A stretch of DNA of 64,000 nucleotides, from NCBI RefSeq assembly GCF_000378125.1, contig NZ_KB899242.1, positions 496,001 to 560,000 on the forward strand. The letters are read 5' to 3'. A model generated the notes under the pieces. That model saw only the letters and a list, made by a program, of their open reading frames with translations, did not search any database and was not told where the DNA came from. The position numbers were made by a program, and so were the translations under genes. Positions 53,435 to 62,389 of the stretch are shown here, piece after piece. This DNA comes from Rudaea cellulosilytica DSM 22992 (GTDB lineage Bacteria > Pseudomonadota > Gammaproteobacteria > Xanthomonadales > Rhodanobacteraceae). Every line of letters begins with the position of its first letter. The first letter of the stretch is position 1.

Positions 53435-54862
53435 TCAATTCGCGCTGTTTGCGTAGATCTTCACGACCTCGTAGAGGAACTTGCGCCCGTCCATCAGCGA
53501 TTTGACCCGGATGCGCTCGTTGAGGCCGTGCGCGCGGCTGCCCTCGGCGTCATGGAACATGCCGGACAGACCATAGGTCGGCACGCCGGCCGCGTTGAGG
53601 AAACGACCATCAGTAGCGCCGGTCGACATCGTCGGCACGATCGCGGTGCCCGGCCACATCGATTCGGAAATCTTGCGCACCGGCTCCATAATCTTCTCGG
53701 AAAGCGGCGGCGGCGGGCTCTGCAATCCCGGATCGCCGACCATCTTGACCGAGATCTTGTCGTCGCCCATGACGCTCGCGATCTGCTTGCGCACGTCCTC
53801 GACCGGCACGCCGGGCAGGATGCGGCAGTTCACATTGGCGCTGACGTGCTGCGGCAACGCATTCGGCGCATGACCGCCGTTGATTTCGGTGACCACGCAG
53901 GTCGTGCGCAGCATGCTGTTCCAGCCCGGATTGATCGCCCAGAGCTTTTCGATCGCCGCATCGTCGTTCGGATTGGCCAGCACCGCGCGCATCTGCGTGC
54001 CGATGTCCGGCGACAACAGTTTCGACTCCGCCTCGTAGTAGCCTTTGGTCGCCTGGTTGAACGCGACCGGAAAGTTGTACGTCGACAATTTCTCCAGCCC
54101 CTTCGCCAGCCGCGCGATTGGGTTGTTGTGCGTCGGCCGCGAGCTGTGGCCGCCGACGTCGGTCGCGTCGAGCTGGAAGTCCTGATACACCTTCTCGCCG
54201 GCCTGAATCTGCAGCGCCACGTGCTTGCCGTCCTTGTCCAGCTCGCCGCCCGCGCCCTCGTTGAGCGCGAACGCGGCATCGAGCGCTTCGGGATGCGCTT
54301 GGATCAGCCACTTGACGCCATTGAACGTGTCCGGCGTTTCCTCGCCGCAGGTCAGGGCTAGCTTGATGCTGCGCTTCGGCACGAATCCCGACTTCTTGTA
54401 GCGGATCAGGTTGTCGGTGAACGACGCCGCCATCGCCTTGTCGTCGCTCGAGCCGCGCGCGTAGAACCAGCCGTTCTCCTCGACCAGCTTGAACGGGTCG
54501 CGCTCCCAGTCCTCGCGCTTGGCTTCGACGACGTCGATATGCGCAAGCAGAAGAATCGGCTTGGCAAGCTTGTCGCTGCCATGCAGAATCGCGGTCAGAT
54601 TGCCGTCTTTCGGCCGATCGGGTGGCACGAGAACCTGCGTATCGCCCTTGGCGAAGCCGCCTGCGACGAGCCGCGCCTGCATCGCTTCCGCCGCCTGCGT
54701 GCAACTGCCGACCGAACGCGTCGTGTTGATCTCGACGAGTTGCTTGTAAAGATCGCGGAACGCGGCTTCATCCGCGGCAGGCGCCTGCGCGCGGCCCTGC
54801 CCTGCGAACAATGCGCTGGCAACAGCGACGGAAAGAGACAGCGATCGGACGATGGCGCGCAT
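53435..54862 (-). CDS. Exported M20-family metallopeptidase
   Basis: 475 aa. MRAIVRSLSLSVAVASALFAGQGRAQA is a signal peptide. M20 core: PILLLAHIDVVEA (HxD zinc site), WFYARGSSDDKAMAAS (bridging Asp), TCGEETPDTFNG (catalytic Glu-Glu), then the dimerisation domain, ending with GLSGMFHD and HGLNERI, the last zinc histidine. It probably cleaves di- or tripeptides, or deacylates amino acids, in the periplasm. The ATG at 54862 gives the signal peptide. One of four peptidase or amidohydrolase genes within 17 kb. Confidence 0.94.
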   Translation of the reverse strand: MRAIVRSLSLSVAVASALFAGQGRAQAPAADEAAFRDLYKQLVEINTTRSVGSCTQAAEAMQARLVAGGFAKGDTQVLVPPDRPKDGNLTAILHGSDKLAKPILLLAHIDVVEAKREDWERDPFKLVEENGWFYARGSSDDKAMAASFTDNLIRYKKSGFVPKRSIKLALTCGEETPDTFNGVKWLIQAHPEALDAAFALNEGAGGELDKDGKHVALQIQAGEKVYQDFQLDATDVGGHSSRPTHNNPIARLAKGLEKLSTYNFPVAFNQATKGYYEAESKLLSPDIGTQMRAVLANPNDDAAIEKLWAINPGWNSMLRTTCVVTEINGGHAPNALPQHVSANVNCRILPGVPVEDVRKQIASVMGDDKISVKMVGDPGLQSPPPPLSEKIMEPVRKISESMWPGTAIVPTMSTGATDGRFLNAAGVPTYGLSGMFHDAEGSRAHGLNERIRVKSLMDGRKFLYEVVKIYANSAN

Positions 54863-54940
54863 GCAGATTCCTCGACTTGGGCGTGAACTCCCAAGGTTGC
54901 AACGAGGATTCGCCAAGATCAACCCTTGGGCGCGTTACTT

Positions 54941-55402
54941 TTATTTAATCCGTGTGTCGATGACGATCTTCGAGGTCAACGTGCGATGCACCGGGCACTT
55001 GTCGGCCATCTCGAGCAGGCGCGCGCGCTGTTCTTCGCTCAAGCCGCCGACGAGTTCGATCTCGCGCTCGATGTGGTCGAGCATGACCGGCTTGTCACCG
55101 CAGTCCTTGCAGTCGTCGAAGTAACGCTTGGCATGGGTGAGCCGCACGATCACGCGATCGAGCGGCATCTGCTTGCGCGCCGCATACAAGCGCAGCGTCA
55201 TCGAGGTGCAGGCGCCGAGCGACATGAGCAGCAGCTCGTACGGCCCCGGCCCGGTGTCGTTACCACCGACATCGACCGGCTCGTCCGCGGCGAGCGCATG
55301 CCGGCCGTCGAGCAGGATCTGGGTGAACTTGCCCTCCCCCGTCTCGGCGACGACGACCGTGCCCGAAACGACGTCGGGCGGATCGAAATGCACGCTGCTC
55401 AT
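54941..55402 (-). CDS. OsmC-family protein
   Basis: 153 aa. OsmC/Ohr fold with both redox cysteines: LLMSLGACTSMTLRLYA and DKCPVHRTL. Members reduce organic or fatty-acid hydroperoxides. It overlaps the GNAT gene by 4 bp (ATGA at 55399-55402), so they are coupled. The ATG at 55402 gives the standard length; a longer frame is not conserved. Confidence 0.93.
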   Translation of the reverse strand: MSSVHFDPPDVVSGTVVVAETGEGKFTQILLDGRHALAADEPVDVGGNDTGPGPYELLLMSLGACTSMTLRLYAARKQMPLDRVIVRLTHAKRYFDDCKDCGDKPVMLDHIEREIELVGGLSEEQRARLLEMADKCPVHRTLTSKIVIDTRIK

Positions 55403-55677
55403 GCCAACACCAGGTCCTGATATTCCTTGTGCCGCTTGAGGTAGGCCGCGATGAACGGACACTGTGGAATGATTTTTTCGCCGTTGCGGCGCGCGTCCTC
55501 GAGCACGTATTGCGCAAGCTTCGAGCCGATGCCCCGGCCTGCAAGCTGCTCGGGCACGATCGTGTGGATGAAGGTGATCACGCCGGGCTTGCGCGCGTAG
55601 TCGACATGCGCGATGACGCCGTCGACGCTGAGTTCGTAGCGATTGCGTGCGCGGTTGTCGATGATGTCTTCTGCCAT
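55399..55677 (-). CDS. Small GNAT-fold acetyltransferase (YjdJ type)
   Basis: 92 aa, the compact GNAT form. Visible are HTIVPEQLAGRGIGSKLAQYVLEDAR, containing the acetyl-CoA loop (Q/R-x-x-G-x-G as GRGIGS), and IIPQCPFIAAYLKRHKEYQDLV, whose CPFIAAYLKRH ending is diagnostic for the YjdJ group. Coupled to the OsmC gene. Substrate unknown. Confidence 0.93.
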   Translation of the reverse strand: MAEDIIDNRARNRYELSVDGVIAHVDYARKPGVITFIHTIVPEQLAGRGIGSKLAQYVLEDARRNGEKIIPQCPFIAAYLKRHKEYQDLVLA

Positions 55678-55679
55678 AG

Positions 55680-56162
55680 CTAGCCTCTCCTCTCTTTCAG
55701 TGCAATGGTGCCGAACAGGATCAGCAATATCACACTCGTCAAGCCTCCCAGCAGCCCTAGCAGCGGGGCACCGAGCAGCGGCCCGTTTACCGTGAGTGAT
55801 GCCGTCGCCAAAATTGGAATGGTATCGACCAGGTTCTCCGCCCAGGTGACCTGATACGTCGCCGGCGGGAGCGGGTCGAGCCTGATGATTGGCTGCGTGT
55901 AAGCCGGACCCGGGGGAGGGATCGCCAGGCAGTTGCCGAAGGTCACGATCGCGATGCTGGACCCGGATCGCTGAAAATTCGTCGTCGCATCCGCCGGACA
56001 GTAATAGGAAAGTTGCGCCTTGAACACGTTGTTCGTATCAGGAACCGGCGAGAACGCGATGCTGGCCGCTGGCTGCGCCATCGCGAATGCCACAGGCAGC
56101 AAAACGAGCACAAGCGCGCGCAAGAGAAACCGAACTGTGGAATCGCTTATGCCATTGTCCAT
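55680..56162 (-). CDS. Exported protein with C-terminal membrane anchor
   Basis: 160 aa. Signal-like N-terminus FLLRALVLVLLPVAFAMAQ (residues 12-30), a beta-rich extracytoplasmic middle with two cysteines (SYYCPADA, FGNCLAIPP) that could form a disulfide, then a C-terminal helix LLGLLGGLTSVILLILFGTIAL followed by KERRG. This signal-domain-helix-basic tail layout resembles PEP-CTERM/IPTL-CTERM substrates, but the exact motif is absent. Not recognised; no relation to neighbours is evident beyond a 2-bp spacing to the GNAT gene. Confidence 0.65.
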   Translation of the reverse strand: MDNGISDSTVRFLLRALVLVLLPVAFAMAQPAASIAFSPVPDTNNVFKAQLSYYCPADATTNFQRSGSSIAIVTFGNCLAIPPPGPAYTQPIIRLDPLPPATYQVTWAENLVDTIPILATASLTVNGPLLGAPLLGLLGGLTSVILLILFGTIALKERRG

Positions 56163-56205
56163 AGCGCACTCCGCTTCAAAGTACAGACAAATTTCTTGCT
56201 GATCG

Positions 56206-56670
56206 CTAAGCGCTTTTCATCATCTCGTCGAGGCGACGCTGCATTTCCTCACTGGACACGTCCTCGACGTGCGTCGCCAGTGTCCACACATGGCCGAACG
56301 GATCGGTGACCGTGCCGGAACGATCGCCGTAGAACTGCGTCTGCAGCGGTCGTGTCTCGGTCGCGCCTGAGGCGAGCGCCTGCTTCACCGCCGCGCCGGC
56401 ATCGGCCAGATACATCACCAGATGCACGCTGGACCCGCCGAGCGTGCGCGGGCTCTTCACATTGCGCTGCGGCGCTTCGTCCGCGAGCATCACGCGCGTG
56501 TCGCCGATTTCGATTTCGGCGTGGCCGATGCCGCCGTCCGGCATGGTCAGGCGATAGAGTTCGCGCGCGCCGAAAGCGCGAGCGTAGAAATCGATCGCCT
56601 TCGCGGCATCGTCGACGATGAGGTAGGCGCTGACGCTGTGATAGCCGTCGGGAATGGGTTTCACCGGCAT
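56206..56670 (-). CDS. VOC-family (glyoxalase/PhnB-like) protein
   Basis: 154 aa. Two beta-alpha-beta-beta-beta modules: YLIVDDAAKAIDFYARAFGARELYRLTMPDG and SSVHLVMYLADAGAAVKQALASGATE in pieces, and GDRSGTVTDPFGHVWTLATH at the end, typical of PhnB-like VOC proteins. Metal-site residues are His49-Glu51-like (GHAEIEIGD). Function not assigned; many are stress or resistance proteins or annotated as glyoxalase-like. Confidence 0.92.
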   Translation of the reverse strand: MPVKPIPDGYHSVSAYLIVDDAAKAIDFYARAFGARELYRLTMPDGGIGHAEIEIGDTRVMLADEAPQRNVKSPRTLGGSSVHLVMYLADAGAAVKQALASGATETRPLQTQFYGDRSGTVTDPFGHVWTLATHVEDVSSEEMQRRLDEMMKSA

Positions 56671-56713
56671 GCGATGTCCTCTTCGAGACGCTTTTCAATC
56701 ATACCCTGTTCGC

Positions 56714-57496
56714 TCAAAGCAATCCGGCAGCGGAACCTGCCTTCGGCAGCCACGCGGCGACGCGCTCGGCCCATGCAGCCTGGCCGTCGGCTTCCGCGAT
56801 CAGGTCCTGGCGGATTTCTAGTTCGACGTTGGCGAGGCCGCGTTGCGTGCCATAAACCGGGATCGCGTAGTCGCTCGTGTCGCTGACCGAGTACGGCTCG
56901 TTGTCGCCGACCACCCACTCGCCTTCGGCGCGGATCAGACGCAGCAGCGCATGCGCGAGGCGCGCGTCGCGGTGATAGAGGATGCCGACCTGCCACGGCC
57001 GCGCCACATCGAGGTAGACCGGGGTGAAGCTGTGCACCGTGACGAGAATCGTCGGCCGGCCGGCGCTGCGGCGCGCGTCGAGTTCGGCCTCGATACGCGC
57101 ATGGTACGGGCGGAACACGGCATCGATGCGCTGCTGCCGCTGCGCTGCAGACAGGCTTTCGTTGCCGGGGACATCGGTGCGTTCGCTGTGCGGCGTGATC
57201 AGGGTCGGCGACTCGAGCGGGCGGTTGCAGTCGACGACGAGGCGCGAATACGTCTGCGCGATCGCGAACGCATCGAGGCGCGCGGCGAGCCGCGACATCA
57301 CTCCGGCCGCGCCAATGTCCCAGGCGATATGTCGTTGCAACTCGCGCTCGCCGAGCCCAAGGTCGCCGAGCGCGGACGGAATGCGCCGCCCGGCATGGTC
57401 GCAGGTGAAGAAGAACGGCGACGCGCCATGAGCGTTTTCGATCGAATACGATGGCGGCTCGTCGGCTGCCAGCAGCGGTGGCAGGGTCTCGGTCAT
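56714..57496 (-). CDS. N-formylglutamate amidohydrolase family protein
   Basis: 260 aa. HAGRRIP, SRLVVDCNRPLESPTLI, ERTDVPGN and VHSFTPVYLDVARPW are the motifs of the FGase/HutG2-like family, zinc hydrolases acting on N-formylglutamate or related amides. No hut genes are near, so histidine breakdown is not proven. Its start at 57496 lies 10 bp from the left end of the inverted-repeat element at 57507-57773, which must contain or displace its promoter. Confidence 0.92.
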   Translation of the reverse strand: MTETLPPLLAADEPPSYSIENAHGASPFFFTCDHAGRRIPSALGDLGLGERELQRHIAWDIGAAGVMSRLAARLDAFAIAQTYSRLVVDCNRPLESPTLITPHSERTDVPGNESLSAAQRQQRIDAVFRPYHARIEAELDARRSAGRPTILVTVHSFTPVYLDVARPWQVGILYHRDARLAHALLRLIRAEGEWVVGDNEPYSVSDTSDYAIPVYGTQRGLANVELEIRQDLIAEADGQAAWAERVAAWLPKAGSAAGLL

Positions 57497-57506
57497 GCGC
57501 AGCCGC

Positions 57507-57773
57507 TAGGACCTGTTAACGCTATCGAGACAGGTCACGTTGTCGTGTCCGGCTGTCAGGTGGTTGTGCGCGGCGCAGCGACAGGCTGGCCGCCTGTTCA
57601 AGCCGCGCGCAGCCGCATGGCGGCCGGACATGGCAACCCGAAGGGCCGCGCTTGAGCGCGCGCGCTGCGGCGTCATCACTCGGTCATTTATCGACATAAA
57701 CTCCCTCGTTCTTCCTTGCCCCGCACGCGCTCAAGCGCGGCGTGGCCTATCTCGATAGCGTTAACAGGCCCTA
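57507..57773. repeat. 267-bp element with 28-bp terminal inverted repeats (MITE-like)
   Basis: The ends, 57507-57534 and 57746-57773, are inverted copies agreeing at 26 of 28 positions; they share CCTGTTAACGCTATCGAGA. Inside lies a second perfect 16-bp inverted repeat, GCCGCGCTTGAGCGCG (57645-57660) with its complement (57726-57741). No transposase is present and no convincing target duplication is seen. Short open frames inside look non-coding. It fills almost the whole gap between the N-formylglutamate amidohydrolase gene and the next gene. Confidence 0.75.
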
Positions 57774-57776
57774 ATC

Positions 57777-58352
57777 CTACGGCGCGCGCACGCTAGGTCG
57801 GCGCGACCAGTCGAGATCGAGGATCACGCGCTCGCCGCTGCGTGCATCGGTTGCCTCGAGGCGCGCGAGACGGCCGCTGCCGTCGCATATCCACGCACGC
57901 AGGTCACCGTCGGCGCTGGCGCCGGGCAGCTTGCCGCTGGCACGGAAACGGTAGACCTGCGCCGCACACTGGTTCGTCTTCGACGCTGACGCGACGCGCG
58001 CGTCACGGATCGAAGCGATCGCCCGGCGCATCGCCGCCATGTCGAACGCCGTCACCGGCACGAGTGAGCGGTCGACCGCGGTCCATACGCCGAGCGTGTT
58101 CAGCCAGGCGCGCTCACCGATCGTGACGAATTCCATCTGATCGGTGCTCGCATGGATGCGGTCCGGGAACACGACTTCGATCTCGCCCGCCATCGCCGGC
58201 AGCGCTGGGCCGAACACGTGGCCTTGCGCATAGCCGCGAAAGCCACCGCTATCGACGACCTGCTCGAAAGCGCGCTGCACTTCGCTGCGCGCGTCGGCGT
58301 GCGCCTGCATTGCAACGGCGAGGCCGAGCCATCCCGCAAGGAAAAATTTCAT
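57777..58352 (-). CDS. Exported protein of unknown function
   Basis: 191 aa. MKFFLAGWLGLAVAMQAHADA is a signal peptide. The mature part is small, beta-rich and contains GEIEVVFPDRIHASTDQMEFVTIGERAWLNTLGVWTAV in pieces, reminiscent of LolA/LolB-like lipid-binding folds, and two cysteines (TNQCAAQVY, RAWICDGSG) that may form a disulfide. Not assigned. Ends four bases after the inverted-repeat element. Confidence 0.75.
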   Translation of the reverse strand: MKFFLAGWLGLAVAMQAHADARSEVQRAFEQVVDSGGFRGYAQGHVFGPALPAMAGEIEVVFPDRIHASTDQMEFVTIGERAWLNTLGVWTAVDRSLVPVTAFDMAAMRRAIASIRDARVASASKTNQCAAQVYRFRASGKLPGASADGDLRAWICDGSGRLARLEATDARSGERVILDLDWSRRPSVRAP

Positions 58353-58467
58353 CTGCGCTCCGCGAAAAATCCCGCGCAGAGTATCTGCATATGTCGATGA
58401 ATGCAGCCTATCGGCGGCGCCGATCAGAATCTGTGTGCAACTACCGCGCTACGCTTTGCACAGGTTC

Positions 58468-59577
58468 TCAGTGCGCGATGGCGACGCGGTCGCGGCCGGC
58501 AGCCTTGGCCTCGAGCAGCGCGACATCGGCGCGCTTGACCCAGGCGCGAGCATCGTTCATGCCCGCCTCGTTCGTGGCGACGCCGATGCTGACGGTGGAC
58601 ATCGACACCGGAATGCCGTCGGGCTCGCCGGCGAGCACGTTGAGGCGGATGCGCTCGGCGACCAGTCTCGCCATTTCGGCATTGGTCTGGACAAGGACGA
58701 TCGCGAACTCGTCGCCACCGTAGCGACCGGGAATGTCGACGTCGCGGGTGCAACGGCGGATGATGCCGGCGACGGCGCGGATCACCTCGTCGCCGGTCAG
58801 GTGCCCGTGCTCGTCGTTGATCCGCTTGAAATGATCGATATCGATCATCAGCAGCGCCGCTGGCAAGCCGAGACGCTGGTGCCGGCGCAGGATTTCCACC
58901 GCCCGGTCCTCCCAGCTGCCGCGATTGAGCAGGCCGGTCAGACCGTCGACGCGATTCAACTGCGCCAGGCGCCGGTTCTGCCGGCTGACCGTGCGCACGA
59001 GCCGGTAGTTCACGCAGCCGATGACGAGCGGATAGACGATCAACAACGGCAAGGTCATCGCGATCTCGAACATGGTCGTCGTCGGCTTGAGGCTGAAGCC
59101 GAACACGAGCACTGCGGCGAGGCAGCCCAGCACCTGTCCGGCGAACGCGCGCGCGAGCAGTCTTGGCCCGCCGAGGCTGAGCCGATCGAACGCAAGCATC
59201 ACCGACGACAACGCGCTCGGCAGCAGGTTGAACTGCATCAGCGCGATCCAGATGCCGCCCAGCACCGAATCGATCACGAGATTGCGCAACTCGGCCTTGC
59301 GCGGCGAGCGCGCGTGCATCGCGATCCAGCGCGCGAGGTGCGGCCAGAGAAAACCGTTTGCGATCAACAAGGCCCAAGTGACCCGGCTCGCACCATTGAC
59401 GTAGAGGACGCCGGCGACGCAGAGAAATCCCGCCGCCAGCCCGAGGATGCGCAGCGGATACATTCGCCTGACCAACTGCCGCTCGTGGCTGATGAACCTG
59501 GCAGCTTCGGGTAGGGGTGCAGTCATCGAAGGATCATGTGTCGAAAAGCGAACGGCCGGGGTGACGGGAATGGGCAT
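58468..59577 (-). CDS. MASE2-GGDEF diguanylate cyclase
   Basis: 369 aa if started at 59577; an ATG at 59526 gives 352 aa. Residues about 35-190 form a MASE2 membrane sensor (RRMYPLRILGLAAGFLCVAGVL; WPHLARWIA; GGIWIALMQFNLLPSA; GGPRLLARAFAG), then a GGDEF domain with DGLTGLLNRGSWEDR, MIDIDHFKRINDEHGHLTGDE and the intact active site RYGGDEFAIVLVQ. It should make cyclic di-GMP from GTP. No RxxD inhibition site is obvious. It links the window to c-di-GMP signalling, relevant because the Clp-type site before the collagen-like gene is of a kind that responds to this signal in xanthomonads. Confidence 0.93.
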   Translation of the reverse strand: MPIPVTPAVRFSTHDPSMTAPLPEAARFISHERQLVRRMYPLRILGLAAGFLCVAGVLYVNGASRVTWALLIANGFLWPHLARWIAMHARSPRKAELRNLVIDSVLGGIWIALMQFNLLPSALSSVMLAFDRLSLGGPRLLARAFAGQVLGCLAAVLVFGFSLKPTTTMFEIAMTLPLLIVYPLVIGCVNYRLVRTVSRQNRRLAQLNRVDGLTGLLNRGSWEDRAVEILRRHQRLGLPAALLMIDIDHFKRINDEHGHLTGDEVIRAVAGIIRRCTRDVDIPGRYGGDEFAIVLVQTNAEMARLVAERIRLNVLAGEPDGIPVSMSTVSIGVATNEAGMNDARAWVKRADVALLEAKAAGRDRVAIAH

Positions 59578-59701
59578 CTGTACCAGCTCAAGCAAGTCCC
59601 GTGCCGTGGCAAAAGATGCGGCATTGGCACAAGCCGCTGCCCGCTGCGGTGCGCAGCGCTTGGGCCCGATCCGGCAAGTCGGCGCTTTGCGCGAAGAGGG
59701 C

Positions 59702-59740
59702 AAAAAAAACGGCGCGCACCGACATCCGGTGCGCGCCGTT
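59702..59740 (-). terminator. Strong intrinsic terminator of the M28 peptidase gene
   Basis: AACGGCGCGCACC (59708-59720) pairs with GGTGCGCGCCGTT (59728-59740), 13 perfect bp, 7-nt loop. On the minus strand it is followed by eight Ts (plus A-run 59702-59709). It lies 27 bp after the peptidase stop and isolates the diguanylate cyclase gene. Confidence 0.95.
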
Positions 59741-59767
59741 GGTGGTGACCGAAACTGACCTGCCGCG

Positions 59768-61468
59768 TTACTTTCTGTCGCCTGCCGTCGCATCGCGCGT
59801 GGCGCGGAATTCCGAATCGGAAGCCCAGTTCGGCCACAGGCGCGAGTTCGCGAGTTTGCTGCCGAGCTGATAAAGCACGCCGAGATCGTGGCTCATGCCG
59901 ACAAAGGTCCAGGTCGGCTCCCACTGGTCGGCCGGCTGATGGTAGCGATTCGCAGTGTATTCCTTGCGATACTTCTCGCCCGCTTCGAGGCCGCCGTCGA
60001 CGAGATCGTTGCCCGACTCCCACGAAAATGCCGGCACGCCACGCTTGGCGAAGCCGAAATGGTCGGAGCGGAAGAAATGTCCGGCCTCGGGATGCGGATC
60101 TGCCGTGAAGGAGAGACCTGCCGCCTTCGCCTGCGCCTTGGCTTCGTCGAGCAGTTCCGAGCTTGCATTGCCCGATTGCGACCAGTTCTTCGCCGGACCC
60201 ATCGGATCGAGCGCATCCATGTTGATGTCGGCTACCGTCGTCGCCAGCGGATACAGCGGCTTGGACGCGTAGTACTCCGAACCGAGCAGGCCCTTCTCCT
60301 CCGCGGTGACATTGAGAAACAGCACCGAGCGCTCGGGCTTGGGGCCTTGCGCAAACGCGCGGCCGAGTTCGATCAGCGCCGCGGTGCCGGTCGCATTGTC
60401 GACCGCACCGTTGTAGATCTTGTCGCCCTTCGCATCGGGTGCGCCTACGCCGAGATGATCCCAGTGCGCGCTGTAGATGATCGTCTCGTCTGGATGCTTC
60501 GCGCCTTCGATGCGACCGACCACATTCTGCGAAGTGATCACGCTCGAGTCGACCTGGTAGCTCGCCGAGAACGTCGTGTTCTTGAGCGTCACCGGCTTGA
60601 ACTCGCGCGTCTGCGCCTGCTTCTTCAGCTTGTCGAAGTCGAAGCCCGAGCCCTTCAGCAGCGACACGGCGAGATCGCGCTGGATCCAGCCTTCGAGCTT
60701 TGGATGCGTCTCCGACGGATCCTGCCGGACGACGTCGAACTGCACGTTGGTGTTCGAGTTCTTCACGGTCGCCCAGCCGTACGAGGCGGGATCGGTCTCG
60801 TGCACGATCAAGAGGCCCGTCGCGCCGCGGCGTGCGGCCTCCTCGTACTTGTAGGTCCAGCGGCCGTAGTAGGTCATCGCCTTGCCGCCAAAATCGCCGA
60901 CGCCGGTTTCGAAATCCGGATCGTTGATCAGCACCACGGCAATCTTGCCCTTGAGGTCGATACCCTTGAAGTCGTCCCAGTTGCGCTCAGGCGCGCTCAC
61001 GCCATAACCGCAGAACACGACGGGCGCCTTCGCGATCACCACCGATTTGGCGCCGTCGAGCGGCGCACGCACCGAGATCTCGCTGCCTTGGGTCAGCTTC
61101 TTTGCTTTGCCGCCGACGTTGAACGTCAGCTTCGGCGCGCCCTTGATCTCGGCGCGCAGCAGCGGCACCGGCTGCGTCCATTCGCGCTTGCCGTCCTTGA
61201 GCTCGCCGCCGGGTGCAAGCCCGGCGCCTTTCATCTGCTCGATCACGTAGGCGACCGTCTTCGTCTCGCCCGGCGTCGCCGGACCACGGCCTTCGAACTC
61301 GTCGGAGGCAAGCGTCTTCACTTCGGCCGAAAGCAACTTCGGATCGAATTTGGGTACGTAGGCCGATTTCGCCTCCGATACGGCGGCCGGTTTGGTCGCG
61401 GAATTCGTGGTGCAACCGGCCACGGAGAAAATGGCCACGGCGATGGCCGATGCAAGCAGGGTTTTCAT
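59768..61468 (-). CDS. M28-family metallopeptidase lipoprotein
   Basis: 566 aa. MKTLLASAIAVAIFSVAGCTTN carries a lipobox with Cys at about residue 19. A PA-type inserted domain lies at about residues 140-290 (VVFCGYGVSAPERNWDDFKGIDLKGKI). The M28 zinc ligands are in YSAHWDHLGVG, GAVDNATGTAAL, NVTAEEKGLLGS and DINMDALDPMG, with the final His in NRYHQPADQW. It is an aminopeptidase-like enzyme anchored outside the cytoplasm. CGGAG precedes the ATG by 4-5 nt. Confidence 0.95.
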   Translation of the reverse strand: MKTLLASAIAVAIFSVAGCTTNSATKPAAVSEAKSAYVPKFDPKLLSAEVKTLASDEFEGRGPATPGETKTVAYVIEQMKGAGLAPGGELKDGKREWTQPVPLLRAEIKGAPKLTFNVGGKAKKLTQGSEISVRAPLDGAKSVVIAKAPVVFCGYGVSAPERNWDDFKGIDLKGKIAVVLINDPDFETGVGDFGGKAMTYYGRWTYKYEEAARRGATGLLIVHETDPASYGWATVKNSNTNVQFDVVRQDPSETHPKLEGWIQRDLAVSLLKGSGFDFDKLKKQAQTREFKPVTLKNTTFSASYQVDSSVITSQNVVGRIEGAKHPDETIIYSAHWDHLGVGAPDAKGDKIYNGAVDNATGTAALIELGRAFAQGPKPERSVLFLNVTAEEKGLLGSEYYASKPLYPLATTVADINMDALDPMGPAKNWSQSGNASSELLDEAKAQAKAAGLSFTADPHPEAGHFFRSDHFGFAKRGVPAFSWESGNDLVDGGLEAGEKYRKEYTANRYHQPADQWEPTWTFVGMSHDLGVLYQLGSKLANSRLWPNWASDSEFRATRDATAGDRK

Positions 61469-61621
61469 GACGCTCCGATTAGTCAAGCGGACGGCGATGA
61501 TAGTCCGCACGTCGCGGGAGCGTCCACATGACATGCCCCAGAGCCTGTTCTCACAGCACAGCGAGCGAAGACCCGATCCTACCCAAGCCGGGCGAGCGCA
61601 GCAGCAGCTTGAAGGGCAGGC

Positions 61622-62389
61622 TCATTGCAGGCTGCGCACCGGCAACGCGATGCGGCTGCCCGGATCGTAGTCGAGCTTCGCGTGCAGATTCTGCCCCTGG
61701 TAGGCGTAAACCACATCGAACAGCTGCGGCGAGTCCTTGCCTGGCGTGACGGTGCGGCAGCGCTTGACCACGCGCGTGACGGTATCGCCTTCCTGATGCG
61801 CTTCCTGGATCTTCTTGCCGGCGATGCCGCCGCCGACCGCGCCGGCCACCGTGGTCAGCTTGCGTCCGTTGCCACGGCCGAACTGGTTGCCGATGACGCC
61901 ACCGGCGATCGCACCGATGACGGTGCCGGCAACCTGATGATCGTCTGATGGACGGCGCCGCTCGGTCACGGTCTGGTCGCTGCATACCTGCTGCGGCCCG
62001 TTCAACGGCGTCACGCTGATCACCTGCGCGTATTCGGCACCTTCCTGCACTGGAGGCGGCGGCGCGCCGCCGTTGCCCGGATGCGGTGCATAACCTGCGG
62101 AAGGCAACGCGCCCTGTGGCGGCATCGACTGCTGCGCGGGCGGCGATGGATTGGTGCCGGCATTGGCGGGTGGCGGCGCTGCGTTCGGCGCGGTCAAGTC
62201 TGCCACCGACATTGACTGCTGTGGCGCCGGCGGCGGCTGCTGCGCGGGCGGCGGATTTTGCGCAGGCGCGGGCGCGCTCTGCGCCGCATTGTTCGGCGAC
62301 GAGCCGCTGCATGCCGTCAGCATCGTGGCCAGCGCACAGGACAACACACCGGCGAACTGCTTCGACGGAACGAATGGGGACACGATCAT
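61622..62389 (-). CDS. Glycine-zipper 2TM-domain lipoprotein
   Basis: 255 aa. The signal ends SCALATMLTACSG, a lipobox. A Pro/Ala/Gln-rich linker fills residues 30-115. The glycine-zipper domain (VIGAIAGGVIGNQFGRGNGRK ... AGAVGGGIAGKKIQ) is at about residues 155-195, as in the Rickettsia 17-kDa antigen family, then a small beta domain with two cysteines (QVCSDQTV, VKRCRTV). Envelope or stress protein. Divergent from the amidohydrolase, with 230 bp between. Confidence 0.9.
   Translation of the reverse strand: MIVSPFVPSKQFAGVLSCALATMLTACSGSSPNNAAQSAPAPAQNPPPAQQPPPAPQQSMSVADLTAPNAAPPPANAGTNPSPPAQQSMPPQGALPSAGYAPHPGNGGAPPPPVQEGAEYAQVISVTPLNGPQQVCSDQTVTERRRPSDDHQVAGTVIGAIAGGVIGNQFGRGNGRKLTTVAGAVGGGIAGKKIQEAHQEGDTVTRVVKRCRTVTPGKDSPQLFDVVYAYQGQNLHAKLDYDPGSRIALPVRSLQ

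Noticed and set aside
57506-57758. Short open frames on both strands inside the inverted-repeat element
   Set aside because: They cover the terminal repeats, have no ribosome-binding site and show only Arg/Ala-rich shadow composition.
57507-57773. The inverted-repeat element as an integron attC site
   Set aside because: GTTAACG and CGTTAAC do not fit the GTTRRRY / RYYYAAC core sites, and no integrase or cassette array is nearby.
59888-61531. Antisense open frame of 547 codons over the M28 peptidase
   Set aside because: Shadow of the codon pattern of a clear M28 lipoprotein gene; no start signal or family motif.
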